64,000 nucleotides of DNA from positions 5,315,501-5,379,500 of the forward strand of contig NZ_CP051167.1 in assembly GCF_012295525.1 (NCBI RefSeq), given 5' to 3'. Position numbers and translations under genes: made by a program. The notes below the pieces were generated by a model that saw nothing but the letters and a program-made list of their open reading frames with translations, was not told where the DNA came from and ran no database searches. Source of the stretch: Oxynema aestuarii AP17. GTDB lineage: Bacteria > Cyanobacteriota > Cyanobacteriia > Cyanobacteriales > Laspinemataceae. Positions 52,715 to 61,308 of this stretch are shown here, piece by piece. Position 1 is the first letter of the stretch. Each line of letters opens with the position of its first letter.

Positions 52715-55351
52715 ATGACAACCTCCCAGGAGCGGATAGTCCCGACGGATCTGCGGAACGAAATGTCCCGGTCTTACCTGGAATACGCCATGAGCGTCAT
52801 TGTAGGTCGGGCGCTGCCAGATGCGAGGGATGGTCTCAAACCCGTCCATCGGCGCATCCTCTACGCCATGCACGAACTCGGGTTGACCCCAGACCGCCCC
52901 TTCCGGAAGTGCGCGCGGGTCGTGGGGGAAGTGCTGGGTAAGTACCACCCTCACGGCGATACGGCGGTTTACGATGCCTTGGTGCGGATGGCGCAGCCGT
53001 TTTCGATGCGATCGCCCCTGATCGACGGACATGGGAACTTCGGCTCGATCGACAACGATCCCCCCGCCGCCATGCGATACACCGAATGTCGCCTGCGTCC
53101 CTTGAGTACCGACGCCATGTTGCGGGATATCGACTCGGAAACCGTCGGTTTTATCGACAACTTCGACGGATCCCAACAAGAACCGATCGTCCTGCCCGCA
53201 AGAGTTCCGCAGCTTCTGCTCAACGGATCGTCCGGGATCGCCGTCGGGATGGCGACCAACATCCCGCCCCACAATTTGGGAGAACTGATTGACGGATTGG
53301 TGGCCCTGATCCACAATCCAGAGATCGACGATCTCGAATTGATGCGCTACATCCCCGGACCGGACTTTCCCACCGGGGGACAAATCCTGGGAACCACCAG
53401 CATTCGCGAAGCCTACACCACCGGGCGCGGGTCGATCACCATGCGTGGTGTAGCGACGATCGAAACCCTCGAACAACGGGGACGCCCCGATCGCGAAGCG
53501 ATTATCATCACCGAACTGCCCTACCAAACCAACAAAGCGGCGATGATCGAAAAAATCGCCGATATGGTCAACGAGAAACGACTCGAAGGCATTTCCGACA
53601 TTCGCGACGAGAGCGATCGCGACGGAATGCGCATCGTCATCGAACTCAAACGCGACGCCTATCCCCGGGTCGTTCTCAACAACCTCTACAAACAAACTCC
53701 CCTGCAAAGTAACTTCGGTTGCAACATGCTCGCCCTCGTGGACGGCGAACCGCAACTGCTGACTTTGCGCGAGTTTTTGCAGGTTTTCCTCGATTTCCGC
53801 GTCGAGACGATCGTTCGCCGAACCCAGTACGAACTTCGCAAAGCCGAAGAACGAGACCACCTCTTACAAGGCTTGCTGATCGCCCTGGAAAACTTAGACG
53901 CGATTATCGCCTTAATTCGTCGCGCCCCGGATACGCCGACGGCGAAACAAGAATTAATCGATTCTTTCGGTTTGTCGGAACAGCAAGCCGACGCCATTTT
54001 ACAAATGCAATTGCGGCGACTGACCGCCTTAGAAGCGGAAAAAATTCAACAAGAACACGCCGAATTGCAAGCGCTGATCGCCGACTTGCGCGATATTTTG
54101 GCCCGTCGCGAACGCATTCTCGAAATTATCGAAACCGAGGCGAGTGAACTCAAAACGAAATTCGCCACCCCCCGCCAAACGGTCATCGAACATGCGGAAG
54201 GGGAAATCGACGCCACCGATTTGATCGCCAACGAAAAAGCCTTAATCCTGATTACGGAACAAGGTTATATCAAGCGGATGCCCGTGAGTACCTTCGAGGC
54301 GCAAAGTCGGGCAACCCGGGGCAAGTCGGGAACGAAGATGAAAGAAGACGATCGCGTCGAGCATTTCTTTACCTGCTGCGATCACGATAGCGTTCTGTTC
54401 TTCACCGATCGCGGCGTCGTTTTCTCCATGAAAGCCTATCAAATTCCCACCGGATCGCGCACGGCCCGAGGGATGGCGATCGTTCAAATGTTGCCGATTC
54501 CTCGGGAAGAACGAATTACTTCGATCGTCCCAGTCAGCGAGTTTTCCGATGACGAATATCTGATCATGCTCACGAAAGGCGGCTACATCAAAAAGACCGC
54601 CCTGTCTGCATTTAGCAATATTCGTTCTAATGGCTTGATCGCGATTTCTTTAGCGGACGGCGATCAATTGCGCTGGGTTCGTCGGGCCCGGGAAGAAGAT
54701 AGCATCATCGTCGGATCTCGCAAGGGAATGACGATCCACTTCAAAGCCGATCGCAATCAACTGCGACCGTTGGGGCGATCGACCCGTGGGGTCAAAGCGA
54801 TGAACTTGCGCAAAGAGGACGAGTTAATCAGTATGGATGTCATTTCCAGTCAGACTTTACTCGGATTGGAAGAAGACACCAACGGCGATAACGGCGACCT
54901 CGACGAGGAATTAGAAGTGCAAACCGTCGATCTCGACACCCTCGACGGCGACGAAGAACTCGACGGGGAAGAAACGGACGCCGAAGAACCGGAAATGGCC
55001 GCCCAGCAAGGGCCGTGGGTTCTGGTGATTACTACTGCCGGTTTTGGCAAACGGGTTCCGGTCTCTCAATTCCGCCTCCAAAATCGCGCCGGGAAAGGCA
55101 TCATCGCGATTAAATTCCGCAAGAGTAACGACCAACTGGCGGCCCTGCGGGTGGTTACCGAAGATGACGAACTGATGATCGTGACCAACCGGGGGATTAT
55201 CATCCGTCAGGCGGCGAAAGCGATTTCGTCTCAATCCCGGTCGGCGAAAGGGGTACGAGTGCAACGGATCGATCGCGAAGATGCGATCGTCGCGGTGGCG
55301 TTGGTTCCTCCGTCGGCGGAAGGAGACGAAGAGATCGCCGTAGAGGTTTAA
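52715..55351 (+). CDS. gyrA: DNA gyrase subunit A
   Basis: The 878-residue type II topoisomerase subunit introduces negative supercoils with GyrB. The breakage-reunion domain has the quinolone region [20 protein letters not shown] (Thr at the E. coli Ser-83 position) and the catalytic Tyr in [10 protein letters not shown] (about residue 126). The coiled-coil gate and beta-pinwheel C-terminal domain follow ([43 protein letters not shown]). The GyrA box is weak ([10 protein letters not shown]). About 45 very acidic residues (about 720-765) are inserted between pinwheel blades. The start [20 protein letters not shown] is the usual cyanobacterial one. ParC is unlikely given the complete pinwheel. 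Confidence 0.94.
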   Translation: MTTSQERIVPTDLRNEMSRSYLEYAMSVIVGRALPDARDGLKPVHRRILYAMHELGLTPDRPFRKCARVVGEVLGKYHPHGDTAVYDALVRMAQPFSMRSPLIDGHGNFGSIDNDPPAAMRYTECRLRPLSTDAMLRDIDSETVGFIDNFDGSQQEPIVLPARVPQLLLNGSSGIAVGMATNIPPHNLGELIDGLVALIHNPEIDDLELMRYIPGPDFPTGGQILGTTSIREAYTTGRGSITMRGVATIETLEQRGRPDREAIIITELPYQTNKAAMIEKIADMVNEKRLEGISDIRDESDRDGMRIVIELKRDAYPRVVLNNLYKQTPLQSNFGCNMLALVDGEPQLLTLREFLQVFLDFRVETIVRRTQYELRKAEERDHLLQGLLIALENLDAIIALIRRAPDTPTAKQELIDSFGLSEQQADAILQMQLRRLTALEAEKIQQEHAELQALIADLRDILARRERILEIIETEASELKTKFATPRQTVIEHAEGEIDATDLIANEKALILITEQGYIKRMPVSTFEAQSRATRGKSGTKMKEDDRVEHFFTCCDHDSVLFFTDRGVVFSMKAYQIPTGSRTARGMAIVQMLPIPREERITSIVPVSEFSDDEYLIMLTKGGYIKKTALSAFSNIRSNGLIAISLADGDQLRWVRRAREEDSIIVGSRKGMTIHFKADRNQLRPLGRSTRGVKAMNLRKEDELISMDVISSQTLLGLEEDTNGDNGDLDEELEVQTVDLDTLDGDEELDGEETDAEEPEMAAQQGPWVLVITTAGFGKRVPVSQFRLQNRAGKGIIAIKFRKSNDQLAALRVVTEDDELMIVTNRGIIIRQAAKAISSQSRSAKGVRVQRIDREDAIVAVALVPPSAEGDEEIAVEV

Positions 55352-55461
55352 CTCCTCGAATTTTCCTAGGAATTCCCGGTTTTTTCGGTTGACGGGACAG
55401 CCAAAAAAACGGGGGTTCTGCCAAAACTGACGGGATTGATTTTATTATTGATTCGATGGGT

Positions 55462-55494
55462 AGAGGCGCGAAATTTCGCGCCTCTCACTGTTTT
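55462..55494 (+). terminator. Palindrome acting as gyrA terminator
   Basis: Positions 55462-55485 are a perfect 24-base palindrome (agaggcgcgaaa and its complement), followed by cactgtttta. It lies between gyrA and lnt and belongs to a common cyanobacterial palindrome type. Confidence 0.65.
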
Positions 55495-55512
55495 AGATCG
55501 CAAGAATTGCTG

Positions 55513-57180
55513 ATGAAATTAACCACAATGACCCGTTTGGGGTTGACCTTTGCTGGGGGGGTTGTGATGGGGTTGACCCCCGCCCCGATGAATGTATGGC
55601 CTTTAGGGTGGGTGGCGTTGGTGCCGCTTTGGATGGCGATCGCCTTTGAATCTCGCAATTCGGCGATTCTGTCGTTTTTCTTCCACCAAAAACCTATTCA
55701 GAAAAATCGCTTATTTTCGATTTTAAAAACGTTAAAACAAGAGCCAAAATTACGATTTTGGTTGCGACTGTGGGCGTTTCCCCTGGTGTGGGGCTTGGGC
55801 TATCACGGCGTGGCTTTATCGTGGATTTTGGGGATCCATCCAATGACGTGGATGGGGGTTCCCTGGTGGCCGAGTTTGGCGATCGCCCTGTTTTGTTGGG
55901 GATTTATCAGCTTGTGGGGGGCTGGTTTGGTCGTGGTTTGGGCAACGGTTGTGGCGATCGCGACCACTCGAACTCACGTCATTACTCGCTTGATTTTAGC
56001 AACGGCAACCTGGTGTATTTTAGAGTCGGTTTGGAGTGCGGGAGATCTGTGGTGGACGGCGATCGCCTATACTCAAAGTCCGAATAATTTAGCAATTTTA
56101 CACTTATCTCAACTCTCGGGACCGAATACAGTCGCGGCGGCGATCGTTGCGGTCAACGGCGCGATCGCGGAAGGACTGATTGCTTATTTCAAAAACTATC
56201 GCGAGGAGGGGCGATCGGTTCGTAGGGTTCGCGGGTTATTGGTAACGGCTTTAATTTTATTTTGTACGGTTCATGCGATCGGCTTTTACTTACTATCTCG
56301 TCCCTTAAATGACCTCGGCGATCGCGCTTTAAAAGTCGGTCTCATTCAAGGGAATATTCCCAACGAGATCAAACTCAATTACTTCGGCTATCAAAAAGCA
56401 TTATACGGCTATACCACGGGGTATGAAACCCTCACCGATCGCGGCGTCGATATCGTCCTGACTCCCGAAACCGCTTTACCGTATCTCTGGACGGAAACAA
56501 GCCGAGAATCCCGTGATTTTTATCGAGTTATTTTAGAAAAAAATATTCCGGCGTGGGTCGGAACCTTTGCTCAAACCGAAGATGGCAATATTACGAATAG
56601 TTTATTAACGGTAACGGGAACGGGAGAAACCTACAGTCGTTACGATAAAACCAAGTTGGTTCCTCTCGGAGAATACATTCCTTTTGAAGATATTTTAGGG
56701 AAATTTATCGATCGCCTTTCTCCTTTAGATGCTCATTTAGTTCACGGAGACAAACATCAAATTTTCGAGACTCCTTTCGGACGGGCGATCGTCGGAATTT
56801 GCTACGATTCCGCCTTTCCCGAGCATTTTCGGCGCCAAGCGGCGGCGGGGGGTCAATTTATTTTAAGTGCGTCTAACGACGCCCATTATACCCCCGTCCA
56901 GATGCACCAACATAATGCCCTCGATCTGATGCGTGCGGTCGAAAGCGATCGCTGGATCGTCCGCGCCACGAATACGGGATTATCCAGTGTTATCGACCCT
57001 CACGGACGCATATTATGGCGATCGCAAATCAATCGCTATCAAGAACATATTGCCACAATTTACCGCCGAGATACCCAAACCTTATACGTCCGTTGGGGCG
57101 ATTGGCTAACTCGTTGTTTAGGCATATTGGCTGTGATTGTGACGGGTCTTGAATGGAGAATTAGAAAGTTTTCATCGTAG
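55513..57180 (+). CDS. lnt: Apolipoprotein N-acyltransferase
   Basis: The 555-residue inner-membrane enzyme adds the third acyl chain to lipoproteins. About seven membrane segments (TRLGLTFAGGVVMGL, MNVWPLGWVALVPLWMAIAF, ALFCWGFISLWGAGLVVVW, VTALILFCTVHAIGFYLL) precede and follow a periplasmic nitrilase domain (about 275-525) with the catalytic triad: Glu in LTPETALPYLW, Lys in YDKTKLVPLGEYIPF, Cys in IVGICYDSAFPEHF. The ATG at 55513 places the first helix correctly; a longer frame starts inside the terminator palindrome. A last helix (CLGILAVIVTGLEW) closes the protein. Confidence 0.94.
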   Translation: MKLTTMTRLGLTFAGGVVMGLTPAPMNVWPLGWVALVPLWMAIAFESRNSAILSFFFHQKPIQKNRLFSILKTLKQEPKLRFWLRLWAFPLVWGLGYHGVALSWILGIHPMTWMGVPWWPSLAIALFCWGFISLWGAGLVVVWATVVAIATTRTHVITRLILATATWCILESVWSAGDLWWTAIAYTQSPNNLAILHLSQLSGPNTVAAAIVAVNGAIAEGLIAYFKNYREEGRSVRRVRGLLVTALILFCTVHAIGFYLLSRPLNDLGDRALKVGLIQGNIPNEIKLNYFGYQKALYGYTTGYETLTDRGVDIVLTPETALPYLWTETSRESRDFYRVILEKNIPAWVGTFAQTEDGNITNSLLTVTGTGETYSRYDKTKLVPLGEYIPFEDILGKFIDRLSPLDAHLVHGDKHQIFETPFGRAIVGICYDSAFPEHFRRQAAAGGQFILSASNDAHYTPVQMHQHNALDLMRAVESDRWIVRATNTGLSSVIDPHGRILWRSQINRYQEHIATIYRRDTQTLYVRWGDWLTRCLGILAVIVTGLEWRIRKFSS

Positions 57181-57363
57181 AAATTTTTCGATTGCCGAAA
57201 ACAGATATAAAAAACCAAGAGAAAAACATATTACTTCGATAATATTTGCTTTTTAAAATGACTTTGCGTTCGACATTCTAACCTTTCTCAAATTTGCGAC
57301 CCCTCTTGACGGGCGATCGCCTTCCCTGTTTGGATAGAGAAAAATAGAATTCACGCGACTAGA

Positions 57364-58026
57364 ATGGGAACTTATTTAATTACAGGTGCAAATCGTGGCA
57401 TCGGTCTCGCTTTTTGCCAGCAGTTGCGCGATCGAGGCGAAACCATCATCGCCGTTTGTCGCGAATCTTCCTCAGAATTAGACGCTTTGGGCGTCCGAGT
57501 CGAAACCGGAGTTGACCTCAGCGATCCTAGCAGCATTGAAACCTTAGTCGATCGCCTCCAAGGGATTCAATTAGACGTGTTGATTAACAATGCCGGGATT
57601 TGGTCGAGAACGGCGTTAGACGATCCGAATTTTGAAGAAGATATTCGTAAGTTATTTGACGTCAATACTCTGGGAACATTACGAATTACTCGCGCTCTTT
57701 TACCCCAGTTAAATAAGGGTTCAAAAATTGCGATTATGACGAGTCGAATGGCATCAATTGACGATAATACTTCCGGCAGTTCTTACGCCTATCGGATGTC
57801 AAAAGTTGCCTTGAGTATGGCGGGAAAATCGCTCTCGATCGACCTCAAACCTCGTGGAATTGCTGTTGCTATCTTGCATCCGGGTTTAATTGCCACACGG
57901 ATGACTGGATATCAAGGAACGCCCCCGGAAGAAGCCGCCGCCAAACTCATCGATCGCATCGACGAATTAAATTTAGATAATTCCGGTACATTTTGGCACG
58001 CCAATGGGGAAATATTGCCGTGGTAG
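57364..58026 (+). CDS. Short-chain dehydrogenase/reductase (CsgA-like)
   Basis: The 220-residue Rossmann oxidoreductase has the cofactor motif LITGANRGIGLAFCQQL, NNAGIW, Ser in IMTSRMASI, and the Tyr-x3-Lys YAYRMSKVALSM. It belongs to the sniffer/CsgA-type short SDRs that lack a substrate loop. Substrate unknown. The sequence is complete and the active site intact. The start at 57364 is immediate to the glycine motif as expected. Confidence 0.9.
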   Translation: MGTYLITGANRGIGLAFCQQLRDRGETIIAVCRESSSELDALGVRVETGVDLSDPSSIETLVDRLQGIQLDVLINNAGIWSRTALDDPNFEEDIRKLFDVNTLGTLRITRALLPQLNKGSKIAIMTSRMASIDDNTSGSSYAYRMSKVALSMAGKSLSIDLKPRGIAVAILHPGLIATRMTGYQGTPPEEAAAKLIDRIDELNLDNSGTFWHANGEILPW

Positions 58027-58305
58027 ATAGGTTGTAGCGATCGTTAATCTCGCAATTTTTAACCTCATCGGAGACGGCTTCGATCGCCGATCGCCGCGTC
58101 AGGATCGAATCGATAAATTTAAGTGTTTTTACCTTTTCTGTTTTTTTCTGTTTTTGTAAATCGATCCAGCGACGGCGATCGAATCGCCATTTTTCAAAAA
58201 AATTGGACGATCGATAGGTTATAAAAAAGCTAGGAACACAATATTGTATTTTATAAATTTTTTATTTACCTCAATTCAGTTATGCTTTTCAAGCGATAAA
58301 AAGCG
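58027..58305. other. Intergenic region before the cyclase
   Basis: No gene seen in 279 bases. AT-rich from 58130, with the palindrome acaatattgt near 58240; probably the promoter of the cyclase operon. Confidence 0.4.
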
Positions 58306-60267
58306 ATGAAGAAAAAAAAGACGCTCCTGCATTTTGGACGTCCTTGGGAAATGTTAGCGATCGCGCCCTGCGTTGCCGTCATTTTAATTTTATTGCGGCT
58401 TACAGGTGCATTTCAACTGCTAGAATGGGCGGCGATCGATTGGTTTTTTCGTCTGCGTCCCCTCGAACCCCCCGACGATCGCATTGTCATTGTTGCTATT
58501 ACCGAATCTGATATTCAAACTGCCGGACAGTGGCCCATTCCAGATCGGACGATCGCTCAATTACTCGATCGCCTCAAACAACAACAACCAAAAGCAATCG
58601 GCTTCGATATTTATCGAGATTTATCCGTCGGCGAAGGTCATCAAGAGTTAATTGAAATTTTTAAAAACACACCCAATTTAATTGGCGTCCAATTAGTCGG
58701 TAGCGATGAGAACGGGATTGAAGTGAATCCACCCCCCCTATTGCACGATCGCGATCGAGTTGCAGCCAGCAATCTTATTTTAGATAATGATGGAAAAGTT
58801 CGTCGGGGTTTGCTGTTCGCCGAAACTCAAAACGGCGATATTCTACCCAGTATCGCTCTAAATTTGGCCTTAATCTATTTAGAAGATCGGGGAATCGAAC
58901 CGGAAAATGCAACAGATAATCCCGAATATTTGCAACTCAATCAAGCGGTGTTCGAGCGCTGGCGATCCAATGATGGCAGTTATATTAAAGCAGACGATCG
59001 CGGCTATCAAATTTTTCTCAATTATAGAAAGCCGAAAAAGCCATTTCTAAAAGTTTCGATGACCGATGTTTTAACCAACCAAGTCCCCGATAACTTTGCC
59101 CGCGATCGCATTATTTTAATTGGATCTACAGCCCTCAGCATACAAGATTATTTTATTACTCCTTATGATAGTAACTTACTCGGTCTTCCTAGCCGCACTT
59201 CTGGGGTAGAAATTCACGCCAATATCACCAGTCAAATTCTCAGTGCAGCCCTCGACGATCGCCCTTTAATCAAAAGCTGGACCGATGAAATAGAGAATTT
59301 GTGGATCTTCTTTTGGGCGGCGATCGGTTTTAGCTTAGCGAGTTGGCAGAATTACCTTCCCGGCAAAAAATTTTATTATTCAATTTTTCAAACAACAGTC
59401 ACCCTTTTTCTATCTTTAACTTTTCTCGTCGGTATTTCATTTTTTATCTTTTTACAAGGCTGGTGGATTCCCCTCGTTCCTGCGCTTTCCAGCTCGATTG
59501 TATCTGCGATCGCCGCGATCGGTTATATCGCCACAGTGGAGAGTAAAGATCGGGAAATTATCATGAATCTTTTCGAGCGTAATGTCACCGATAAAGTTGC
59601 CGAAAATATCTGGGAAAATCGCTATCAAATTTTAGAAGATGGTCAAATTCACGGTCAAGAAATTACCGCAACTATTTTGTTTACCGACCTCAAAGGGTTT
59701 ACTAGCATTGCTGAAGGAATGGAAGCGAGGGAATTAATGTCTTGGCTCAACGACTATATGAAAGTCATGGCTCAAGTTGTCCTAGAATATAACGGCATTA
59801 TTGATAAATTTATTGGTGATTCAATTATGGCCGTTTTTGGGATTCCCATTCCCTCAAAAACTGCCGAGGGAATTGCAAGAGATGCCCGTCAAGCCGTGCG
59901 TTGTGCTTTGGCCATGGAAAAAGCCCTTCAATCCCTTAACGAACAATGGGAAAACCAAGGAAAACCATCAGTTTTAATGAGAGTTGGCATTACTACTGGA
60001 ACCGTGGTAGTTGGCAGTTTGGGATCCGATCGAAGACAAGACTATACGGTCATTGGGGATACGGTTAATATCGCTTCACGTTTAGAAAGTTTTGACAAAT
60101 CAATTGAGGGGGGAATTTGTCGAATATTGATTTCCGAACAGACTCAAAAATTATTGTCCGATCGCTTTCAGACCCAATTTATCGGTAAAGTATTTCTCAA
60201 AGGTCGTAAAGAACCCATGCAGGTTTATCGGGTATTACGCGAATTTCACTCTCGTCATAAAAATTAA
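58306..60267 (+). CDS. CHASE2-domain class III adenylate cyclase
   Basis: The 653-residue membrane receptor has an N-terminal helix (about 17-35), an extracytoplasmic CHASE2 domain (about 40-330; RIVIVAITESDIQTAGQWPI and FARDRIILIGSTALSIQDYF), three helices (about 325-415) and a cytoplasmic cyclase domain (about 450-625). Metal Asp residues are in TILFTDLKGFTSIAEGM and DKFIGDSIMAVFGIP. The base-specifying pair is Lys (in DKFIGD) and Thr (in DYTVIGDTVNIASRLE), which indicates ATP rather than GTP. Transition-state Asn and Arg are in VNIASRLE. It senses an unknown external cue and makes cAMP. DUF928 follows at 85 bases. Confidence 0.94.
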   Translation: MKKKKTLLHFGRPWEMLAIAPCVAVILILLRLTGAFQLLEWAAIDWFFRLRPLEPPDDRIVIVAITESDIQTAGQWPIPDRTIAQLLDRLKQQQPKAIGFDIYRDLSVGEGHQELIEIFKNTPNLIGVQLVGSDENGIEVNPPPLLHDRDRVAASNLILDNDGKVRRGLLFAETQNGDILPSIALNLALIYLEDRGIEPENATDNPEYLQLNQAVFERWRSNDGSYIKADDRGYQIFLNYRKPKKPFLKVSMTDVLTNQVPDNFARDRIILIGSTALSIQDYFITPYDSNLLGLPSRTSGVEIHANITSQILSAALDDRPLIKSWTDEIENLWIFFWAAIGFSLASWQNYLPGKKFYYSIFQTTVTLFLSLTFLVGISFFIFLQGWWIPLVPALSSSIVSAIAAIGYIATVESKDREIIMNLFERNVTDKVAENIWENRYQILEDGQIHGQEITATILFTDLKGFTSIAEGMEARELMSWLNDYMKVMAQVVLEYNGIIDKFIGDSIMAVFGIPIPSKTAEGIARDARQAVRCALAMEKALQSLNEQWENQGKPSVLMRVGITTGTVVVGSLGSDRRQDYTVIGDTVNIASRLESFDKSIEGGICRILISEQTQKLLSDRFQTQFIGKVFLKGRKEPMQVYRVLREFHSRHKN

Positions 60268-60352
60268 CATTTTTAGGGTCAATTTAGATGACGATCGCCT
60301 GACTGATATGTTATCCCTCGGGAAGAATTAAACTTGACAATCGTGCAAGATC

Positions 60353-61174
60353 GTGAAAGTCTTTCAACCCTCCGTCCGTCTCTTCATGGTTTGGCTGACC
60401 TTCGATATCACTGTCACGCTTGTGATACCTCCTGCGGTTTTGAGTGCGAGTTCCCACAATGAACGAGCGACGATTAACCTTTCACGCCATGAATTAGCAA
60501 AATATCAACCGCCAAAACAAGGATTTGGGGGATCGCCGCCTCCTGTTGGCGGGGCAACTCGCGGAGGACAATGCGAAGGAGATGCAGCTCAAAACCAACT
60601 CACATTAACGGGATTGATTCCGAATTTAGGTTCCGAAGAAAGTGTAAATTTGAGTTATACCCTATCTACATCTCCCGAGTTCTTTATTTACCTTCCTGAA
60701 ACCAGCGCCCGACAAGTCGAGTTTGTCTTAAAAGATGAAGATGAATTTGACCTTTATCGAACGATTTTTGAAATCTCCGGAGAATCGGGAATTGCGATCG
60801 TTTGGTTGCCGGAGATTCCGGAAATTGTCGTCAATAAAAACTATCACTGGTATTTTTCCCTGATTTGCAATCCGAATAATTTGAGAAAAAATGTTGAAAT
60901 TGATGGATGGGTTCAAAGACTTGACCTCGATCCGACTTTAGAAAATCAATTAGATCGATTAGAGCGATCGGACTCGATCGCCCGTTCTAACTTATATGCA
61001 GAAGCTGGAATTTGGCACGAGGCGATCGCCACTCTGGCGCGACTTTATCTTGAAAATCCCGATAATCCCGCCGTCGTTCGAGAGTGGAAACTTTTACTCG
61101 AATCCGCAGGTTTGGAGAGCTTTACTGAAGTACCGATGAATTTTATCGAACTCGAAAAAACTCCCGAATTTTAG
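60353..61174 (+). CDS. DUF928 domain secreted protein
   Basis: The 273-residue exported protein has an N-terminal hydrophobic signal (LFMVWLTFDITVTLVIPPAV), then a Gly-rich stretch GGSPPPVGGATRGGQC that opens the DUF928 domain (about 60-270; EFVLKDEDEFDLYRTIFEI, YHWYFSLICNPNNLRKNVEI, YAEAGIWHEAIATLARLYLE). The pattern of a Cys after the Gly loop and a second Cys in LICNPNN suggests a disulfide. In cyanobacteria DUF928 genes are usually found, as here, between CHASE2 proteins and two-partner-secretion exoproteins; function unknown. The start is a GTG. Confidence 0.88.
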   Translation: MKVFQPSVRLFMVWLTFDITVTLVIPPAVLSASSHNERATINLSRHELAKYQPPKQGFGGSPPPVGGATRGGQCEGDAAQNQLTLTGLIPNLGSEESVNLSYTLSTSPEFFIYLPETSARQVEFVLKDEDEFDLYRTIFEISGESGIAIVWLPEIPEIVVNKNYHWYFSLICNPNNLRKNVEIDGWVQRLDLDPTLENQLDRLERSDSIARSNLYAEAGIWHEAIATLARLYLENPDNPAVVREWKLLLESAGLESFTEVPMNFIELEKTPEF

Positions 61175-61308
61175 ACGAAATCGTCGAAAAATTATCCAAT
61201 TTTTGGTGATGATTTTAATAGTTGAATTTGCATCGACAACAAATAATAAAATTTTCGGGCGATCGAACGGCCATTTAAAAACATTTTTTATTGAGGGGTA
61301 TCAAAACA

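Noticed and set aside
52667..53860. 397-codon minus-strand frame opposite gyrA
   Set aside because: Antisense of a well-conserved gyrA breakage-reunion domain; long only because of codon bias.
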